Assembly (NCBI GenBank): GCA_903842455.1
Contig: CAIMLX010000174.1
Location: forward strand, 1-64,000
DNA length: 64,000 nucleotides
Reading direction: 5' to 3'
Source of the DNA: an uncultured Hyphomicrobiales bacterium
GTDB taxonomy: Bacteria > Pseudomonadota > Alphaproteobacteria > Rhizobiales > Devosiaceae
Below are positions 60,301 through 64,000 of the stretch, in pieces; positions within the stretch are counted from its first letter, which is position 1; each line of letters begins with the position of its first letter. The notes below the pieces were generated by a model. It did not search any database. It was given only the letters and a program-made list of their open reading frames with translations, and had not been told where the DNA came from. The translations under genes and the position numbers were made by a program.

Positions 60301-61101
60301 CGCAAGCAGTTCGGGCTGGGCAGCGAGGCTGACGAGGGCGAACTGGCGGGCAATGGTATCGGAAGCCAGGTAGGCATCGTCGGCGAAAGTGGCTGTGCGC
60401 GGCACGCCGGTAACCGCCAGCAGCAGGCCGACATCGATGCGACCACTCCCGGCACCAGGGTTGTCGGCGAGGAACCCGGCAACCGCTGCGCGGCTGCGCT
60501 TGCCGAGGCGCCCATCCGGCTTGCCGGCGTCGTAGCCTGCTGCGTTCAGGGCCTGCTGCAGTTCGAAAATCTCGTCGCGGGTGAGCGCGCGAGCCATCTC
60601 GGCGTCATCGCTCCCGTCCAGTTCTGCTTCGGGCACGAACGCCGACCCTCCGCCGCCCTTCACGCCGGAGACGGCACCCTTGAAGCGTTCGGGCGTGGCG
60701 GCAGCGTATTTGAGGAAGCAGACCTTGGCCCTGGCATTATAGGTGAAGGCGCGGCACTGGCCGTCGGCCTCGCAGAGCCGGACGCAGTCGTCGAGGCGGA
60801 TGCCCTTGAGGGCCGGATCGTCCATGCCGGAGCGGTAGTCGTTCTGCGGCAGGTCGGTATCGTATAGCAGGCCGATGCTGTCGGACTGGGCGTACTCCTC
60901 CGGATCGGGCTCCACCGGACGAGGAGTGACTGCCGGCTTTTCGGCGTCGATCGTCCGCGCCTCGGCGTCCTCCCGGGCCTTTTCGAGGGCAAGGCCGATG
61001 ATCTTGCCGAACATGTCTCCCTGGGCCAGTGCAGATGGCGCGAACATGCCAATGCACAGTGCCAGAACAACCAGACACCTTGCCGAAACCCAGACCCGCA
61101 T
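57355..61101 (-). CDS. Large secreted protein with PAN/Apple and peptidoglycan-binding-like domains and long internal repeats
   Basis: A 1248-residue exported protein. Residues 1-26 form a signal peptide (VSARCLVVLALCIGMFAPSALAQ). A PAN/Apple-like domain (87-149) has four cysteines (CVRLCEADGQCRAFTYN...KVCFLKY). A peptidoglycan-binding-like helical domain lies near 175-233. The remaining ~850 residues show similar blocks near 386, 649 and 908 (SLPLADEAAASGLLDRL, SLPMNEADAERMMARV, ELPMPEADARAFRERL), and NLPVLDGR/NIPVLDGR at 490 and 746, a period of about 260. A C-terminal domain begins near LPESRFDILGITLGMPLEEAQ and holds most other cysteines. No function is known. The ATG at 61101 is set by the signal peptide. 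Confidence 0.75.
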   Translation of the reverse strand: MRVWVSARCLVVLALCIGMFAPSALAQGDMFGKIIGLALEKAREDAEARTIDAEKPAVTPRPVEPDPEEYAQSDSIGLLYDTDLPQNDYRSGMDDPALKGIRLDDCVRLCEADGQCRAFTYNARAKVCFLKYAAATPERFKGAVSGVKGGGGSAFVPEAELDGSDDAEMARALTRDEIFELQQALNAAGYDAGKPDGRLGKRSRAAVAGFLADNPGAGSGRIDVGLLLAVTGVPRTATFADDAYLASDTIARQFALVSLAAQPELLASDAAAFNWLVADKRYAESEEVSAVAARYDAANEIDRPAILGQFRAAVLAEAKAFAPDPAALSLKVRFEDDTSLGRFDPETGMDIDEPYGLLSDRKLEYSNAWLKTQVVGIVPGLPETYSLPLADEAAASGLLDRLKATSRDSQVRLVAYLTLSGFGTDANASGAGGGPGDLPVTITLDRLVAVTVPGRNKEKQPGYEQIAVLVDTAPAAAASSDPVRIARMMNLPVLDGRVMLAADQASLRLVNGDRYDSPMPRYFNLAAIGLDPGIASNGLDNQMVIDLLRPTQRLRVFGDRDGNSYTLRNEFDRRRAAAAFSDQIVPELIAGAPAFPIPVVLLKRAILGSYDFASASFPIEYEGSQRAVLVPSQMPGLQPEEIYSGLPESLPMNEADAERMMARVSSGNRPVVVLATFGQLVAEKSGERHVIRFVAERSGLFRSTDLSEEIMPLDVAGLVVRPEVDNTPQRGVSVAGSDQPWVARFNIPVLDGRPLFVPDDMPGYAGLRAVTALFAEAAQPGLFEQRSLTLPMAVDLGFDVGPYLAPGAREAFEKGDYFEKNYTSWEGVDEFTREDTRKRFVAAHRPALDALLPVLPAEISVLRYASVVEFSAQRSAFPVGLSERRPLALGGSGADRMTLVGAIDAPAELPMPEADARAFRERLRQLQSVNIDPAIFGDARITAPAGTLVVIETYRLQALRVDNDEVEALVDPLERSLYPIADLGMHLADIAYPGWTPRVVPTAGPVDPGLPESRFDILGITLGMPLEEAQKLLEARFEGRNAVPLSVSTESSGPACARLEADMNAELAEIGDDAAEQRIRDSYIDDFARAECGVVDLTVLQVAFGYDVPQEDGQNDRIVVFKATQSGDVVGAVAREVSREMLEALTNGLVDKYGPTYYGDGDSNYRVWPSEPSMAPFFNGDGYDCTPVWPDLIRIPEAYRSRNCGAFVRQLYTQVLLIDTRYTALENQRLIDRIAAAEATQPKPKLDF

Positions 61102-61194
61102 TATTGCACTCGAACTTGCCGCTTCACCAACAGGACAAGTGTGCACGCTGGAACGACGGTGGCAATACGGCAGCCGCCCTATGGTTGAAGTCGT

Positions 61195-62568
61195 TCAGGG
61201 CCGCGGCGCGTCGCGGAGGGCGCGCAGGAATTCGTCGGCCCAGGCGTGGATGTTGTATCGCTCGATGTCGGCGCGCAGCTTGACCCAGCGCTCCTTGCGC
61301 TCTTCGAGCGGCATCTTCAGCGCAACATCGATGGCATGCGCAGTTTCGTCGGCATCGTAGGGATTGACCAGCAGTGCGTCGGGCAGGATTTCGGCCGCCC
61401 CCGCGAAGATCGAAAGCACCAGCACGCCGGGATTGTCGGGATCCTGGCTGGCGACGAACTCGTGGGCGACGAGGTTCATGCCATCGCGCAGCGGGGTGAC
61501 AAGGCCGACCCGGGCGGCGCGGTAGAGCCCGGCCAGCGTCGACTGGCCATAGGCGCGCTTCACGTAGTTCAGCGGCTGCCAGTCGATCTCGGCGAAGCGG
61601 CCCATGACGCGGCCGCACTGGTAGTCGAGGCTGCCGGTGATCTCCTGGTATTGCTGGATGGTGTCGCGCGACACCGGAGCGACCTGCAGGAAACTGACCT
61701 TGCGGCGATACTCTGGATAGTCGGCGAGCAGCCGCTCATAGGCTTCGAGGCGCTGCGGCAGCCCCTTGGTGTAGTCGAGCCGGTCGACACCGAGGATCAG
61801 CTGCCGATCGGCGATCGACTTGTTGAAGGTGACCATGGCCTTGCGGGTCGCCGGTAGCTCGGCCATGCGCGCAAACGCCTCGGGGTCCGAGCCGATGGGG
61901 AAGACACCGGCGTTGACGCCGGTGACCGGGACCAGCGGGCCGGAGCTGCGGCGCAGGCGCACAAACTCGACGGGCGAGGCGAAGTCTTCCAGCGCCGCCA
62001 CATCGCGCTTCGCCTGCAGGCCGACGAGGTCGTAGGCGGTGAGGGAACCGATGAGGTGGCGATGGCTCGGGATGGCGGACAGTCCCTCGGGCGTGGGGAA
62101 CGGGATGTGGAGGAAGAAGCCGATCCGGTTCGTCACCCCGCGATCCCTCAGCAACTGCCCGAGCGGAATCAGGTGATAGTCGTGCACCCAGATCAGGTCG
62201 TCGGGCCTCAGCAAAGGCAGCAGCGCATCGGCGAACTGCTCGTTCACCCGCATGTAGCCCTCGTAGAAGGCGGTGTTGAACCGGGCGAGCTCGGGGCGCA
62301 TGTGGAAGGTCGGCCACAGCACGCTGTTGGCATAGCCAGCGTAGTAGGCGGCGTGATCGGCCTTGTTGAGGTCGATATGGACGATCTCGTTGCCGCCGAC
62401 ATCGAGGTGACGCGGCTTCCCCGGCTGTTCGGCGAAGTCGCCGCTCCAGCCGACCCAGATGCCGCCGAGCTGCTTGAGCACGCCATCGAGCGCGGCAGCA
62501 AGGCCACCGGCCGCCACCTTGCCGGGCTTGGGCGTACGGTTGGAGACGACGACCAGACGTTCCGTCAC
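61195..62568 (-). CDS. otsA: Trehalose-6-phosphate synthase
   Basis: A 457-residue GT20 glycosyltransferase that joins UDP-glucose and glucose 6-phosphate. Motifs are [43 protein letters not shown], and [14 protein letters not shown] near the C-terminus. It starts at GTG 62568, whose bases overlap the otsB stop (GTGA), so otsA is translated after otsB. Trehalose protects against osmotic and desiccation stress. Confidence 0.95.
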   Translation of the reverse strand: MTERLVVVSNRTPKPGKVAAGGLAAALDGVLKQLGGIWVGWSGDFAEQPGKPRHLDVGGNEIVHIDLNKADHAAYYAGYANSVLWPTFHMRPELARFNTAFYEGYMRVNEQFADALLPLLRPDDLIWVHDYHLIPLGQLLRDRGVTNRIGFFLHIPFPTPEGLSAIPSHRHLIGSLTAYDLVGLQAKRDVAALEDFASPVEFVRLRRSSGPLVPVTGVNAGVFPIGSDPEAFARMAELPATRKAMVTFNKSIADRQLILGVDRLDYTKGLPQRLEAYERLLADYPEYRRKVSFLQVAPVSRDTIQQYQEITGSLDYQCGRVMGRFAEIDWQPLNYVKRAYGQSTLAGLYRAARVGLVTPLRDGMNLVAHEFVASQDPDNPGVLVLSIFAGAAEILPDALLVNPYDADETAHAIDVALKMPLEERKERWVKLRADIERYNIHAWADEFLRALRDAPRP

Positions 62569-63350
62569 GAGAGGAACTCCCGGCTGCGGATGACGGCATC
62601 GAGCACGGCGGGCACACTGCTGGTGCCGGGAATGCGATAGAGCGCGGCCGTGTCGCCCGGCCCGACCTTGATGCCGGTGCCGCCAAGCTGCTGGGCGGCG
62701 GCGAAGCCATCCTCGTCGGTGATGTCGTCGCCGATGAACAGCGGCGTGCGGCCTTCAAACGGCGTTTCCTGCATGTAGCCGCGCACGGCGGCGCCCTTGT
62801 CGGCACCGGCGGCGCGGGCCTCGATCACCATCTTGCCGGCAACGATGGAAAAACCGGAGTGGACACCGACCGCGGCGTTGACCCGCTCGAAGCACTCGGC
62901 CGCACGTTCGGGGGCGAGACGATAGTGCACGGCCACCGCCGAGGGCTTGCGCTCGACGATGATGCGGTCGTCGGCGCCGAAGGCGAGTTCGAGCTCGGTG
63001 GCGAGTTCCGGCACCACCTGCATCGCCGCCTCGTTGAGCACTACGACCCGGCCGTCGCGGCTGCGGCGCATGTTGCCGTGCTCGGCTGCGACCGGGAGGT
63101 GCAACGGCGCGAGGAACCGGTCGATATCGGCCATGGCGCGGCCGGTGACCACCGCCACGGCACCATCGAGGGCGCTGTGGAGGGTCTGCAGCCTTGCGAT
63201 GACGACAGGGTTGACTGACACGGCGTCAGGGGTGGGAGCAATCTCGGCCAGGACGCCATCGAAATCGAGGAACAGCGCGATCGGCCCTGAGCGAAAGAGC
63301 AGATCAGCCAGCGAACCGGCTGCCACTGATGCGTTCGTGGGTGATGTCAT
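62565..63350 (-). CDS. otsB: Trehalose-6-phosphate phosphatase
   Basis: A 261-residue HAD phosphatase that completes trehalose synthesis. Motif I is LFLDFDGVLAEIAPTPD, motif II VVTGRAM, motif III near ADKGAAV, and motif IV GDDITDEDGFAAA. The ATG at 63350 gives MTSPTNASV; the longer frame to 63500 runs into the next gene. It is the first gene of the otsB-otsA pair. Confidence 0.94.
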   Translation of the reverse strand: MTSPTNASVAAGSLADLLFRSGPIALFLDFDGVLAEIAPTPDAVSVNPVVIARLQTLHSALDGAVAVVTGRAMADIDRFLAPLHLPVAAEHGNMRRSRDGRVVVLNEAAMQVVPELATELELAFGADDRIIVERKPSAVAVHYRLAPERAAECFERVNAAVGVHSGFSIVAGKMVIEARAAGADKGAAVRGYMQETPFEGRTPLFIGDDITDEDGFAAAQQLGGTGIKVGPGDTAALYRIPGTSSVPAVLDAVIRSREFLS

Positions 63351-63409
63351 GTGGACTATACGTACGAGCGGCCGGAAGGTTCCACGGCTGCGTGCTTTTT
63401 GCCGGGGGC

Positions 63410-63715
63410 TTAGCCAGCGCGGCGGTAGAGCCGCACGGGAGACGGCGTGCGGGCAATCACCCGCTTGGCCTCGAGATCGAGTTGCACCGCCTTCACCCAC
63501 CAGCCCGCCTTTTCACCGCCGGGAAACAGGTCGGCAGGCAGCAGCGGCTTGGCCGCAGCGATGACGGCTTCCACCGTCATGCCGGGCGGTGCGGTGGGCA
63601 ACACGGCGAGCACAGCCTCGCGCATGGCGGCGTACTTCGCCCCATCGACGCGATAGAGCCTGCCGGGCTGGCCGACATTTTCGATTTCGATACGACCGTC
63701 CGGCTTAAGCGCCAT
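63410..63715 (-). CDS. DUF6958-like small protein
   Basis: A 101-residue protein with IEIENVGQPGRLYRVDGAKYAAMREAVLAVLP, ADLFPGGEKAGWWVKAVQLDLEAKRVI and a final RLYRRAG. The pattern resembles DUF6958 proteins, a small family without a known role; I am moderately sure. Its start overlaps the stop of the aldehyde dehydrogenase gene by 11 nt. Confidence 0.6.
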   Translation of the reverse strand: MALKPDGRIEIENVGQPGRLYRVDGAKYAAMREAVLAVLPTAPPGMTVEAVIAAAKPLLPADLFPGGEKAGWWVKAVQLDLEAKRVIARTPSPVRLYRRAG

Positions 63716-64000
63716 ACGGGATCCAGACGTTCTTCACCTGCGTAGCGCGGCGCAGCAGGTAGTCGCCTTCGAACTTCTGGCGGTCTGACAGGTCATAGTA
63801 GAGGCCGCTTGTGGTCCAGGTCTGCTTGAGGTTGCCGACCGAGGCCTGCTCCACCATCGTCGAGGTTTCGGCGTCGCCGGCGAACCAGATGGCGTCGATG
63901 CCATCGTGTTCGGCCAGCGTTTTCGCCAAAACCTTGCTCTCACCGGTGACGATGTTGAGGACGCCCGAGGGGACGTCGGAGGTTTCGAGCACCTGGTAGA
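63705..64000 (-). CDS. Aldehyde dehydrogenase family protein, C-terminal part (runs off the window)
   Basis: The last 98 codons of an NAD(P)-dependent aldehyde dehydrogenase. The visible segment starts YQVLETSDVPSGVLNIVTGES, matches the C-terminal catalytic/dimerisation region, and ends RRATQVKNVWIPYGA. The frame stays open to the window edge, so the start and catalytic Cys are outside. The stretch AIWFAGDAETSTMVEQASVGNLKQTW is family-like. It overlaps the DUF6958-like gene by 11 nt. Confidence 0.85.
   Translation of the reverse strand, partial: YQVLETSDVPSGVLNIVTGESKVLAKTLAEHDGIDAIWFAGDAETSTMVEQASVGNLKQTWTTSGLYYDLSDRQKFEGDYLLRRATQVKNVWIPYGA

Overview
The window is a high-GC, gene-dense bacterial chromosome segment. 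Gene content and order point to an alphaproteobacterium of the Hyphomicrobiales (Rhizobiales), plausibly Devosia-like. The main markers are rpmH-rnpA-yidC-engB, dnaX-ybaB-recR beside the SRP RNA gene, a pyrimidine 5'-nucleotidase next to dapD-dapE, a membrane-anchored cytochrome c next to pheA, a Cpa/Tad pilus cluster, deoA-deoB-upp and otsB-otsA. The lineage is inferred from gene content; no rRNA is present. I see no prophage, insertion sequence or CRISPR array. No stretch without a gene exceeds about 300 bases.

Region 1 (1-12.5 kb): a tRNA-Arg, an orphan sensor kinase, and a flavoprotein disulfide-oxidoreductase homologue without its redox cysteines lie next to the rpmH-rnpA-yidC-sulfotransferase-engB run. 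A toxin-first RelE/XRE pair with a palindrome over the toxin start codon follows. Then come a class I amidotransferase, a Tat-exported MsrB, a secreted fasciclin protein, a SigK-like ECF sigma factor with its RskA-like anti-sigma factor, and argB.

Region 2 (12.5-22.2 kb): a TetR/DHA2-efflux operon, a pyrimidine 5'-nucleotidase, a quinone-reductase-like flavoprotein, a LOG-family protein, and the dapD-dapE operon extended by two membrane proteins. truA-fmt follow on the other strand.

Region 3 (22.2-36.5 kb): def, rmuC, an MHYT-PAS-GGDEF-EAL protein, recR-ybaB-dnaX, the SRP RNA gene, small orphan genes, pheA, cytochrome c, a 2-hydroxyacid dehydrogenase, a MarR-GNAT fusion and an M17 aminopeptidase. 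Several long inverted intergenic repeats sit here.

Region 4 (36.5-47.2 kb): a Tad/Cpa pilus assembly locus with tadD, cpaA, cpaB, cpaC, cpaE, cpaF, tadB, tadC, a stand-alone CpaC N-domain protein and two TadE-like pseudopilins. No cpaD and no Flp pilin gene are found inside it.

Region 5 (47.2-64 kb): HAD hydrolase, PRC-barrel protein, nucleoside salvage (deoA-deoB-upp), an MFS carrier, a 5'-3' exonuclease, a DUF433/DUF5615 toxin-antitoxin-like pair, an M81 peptidase divergent from a glutamate-1-semialdehyde-aminotransferase-like enzyme, a 1248-residue secreted PAN-domain protein with internal ~260-residue periodicity, trehalose synthesis (otsB-otsA), a DUF6958-like protein and the end of an aldehyde dehydrogenase.
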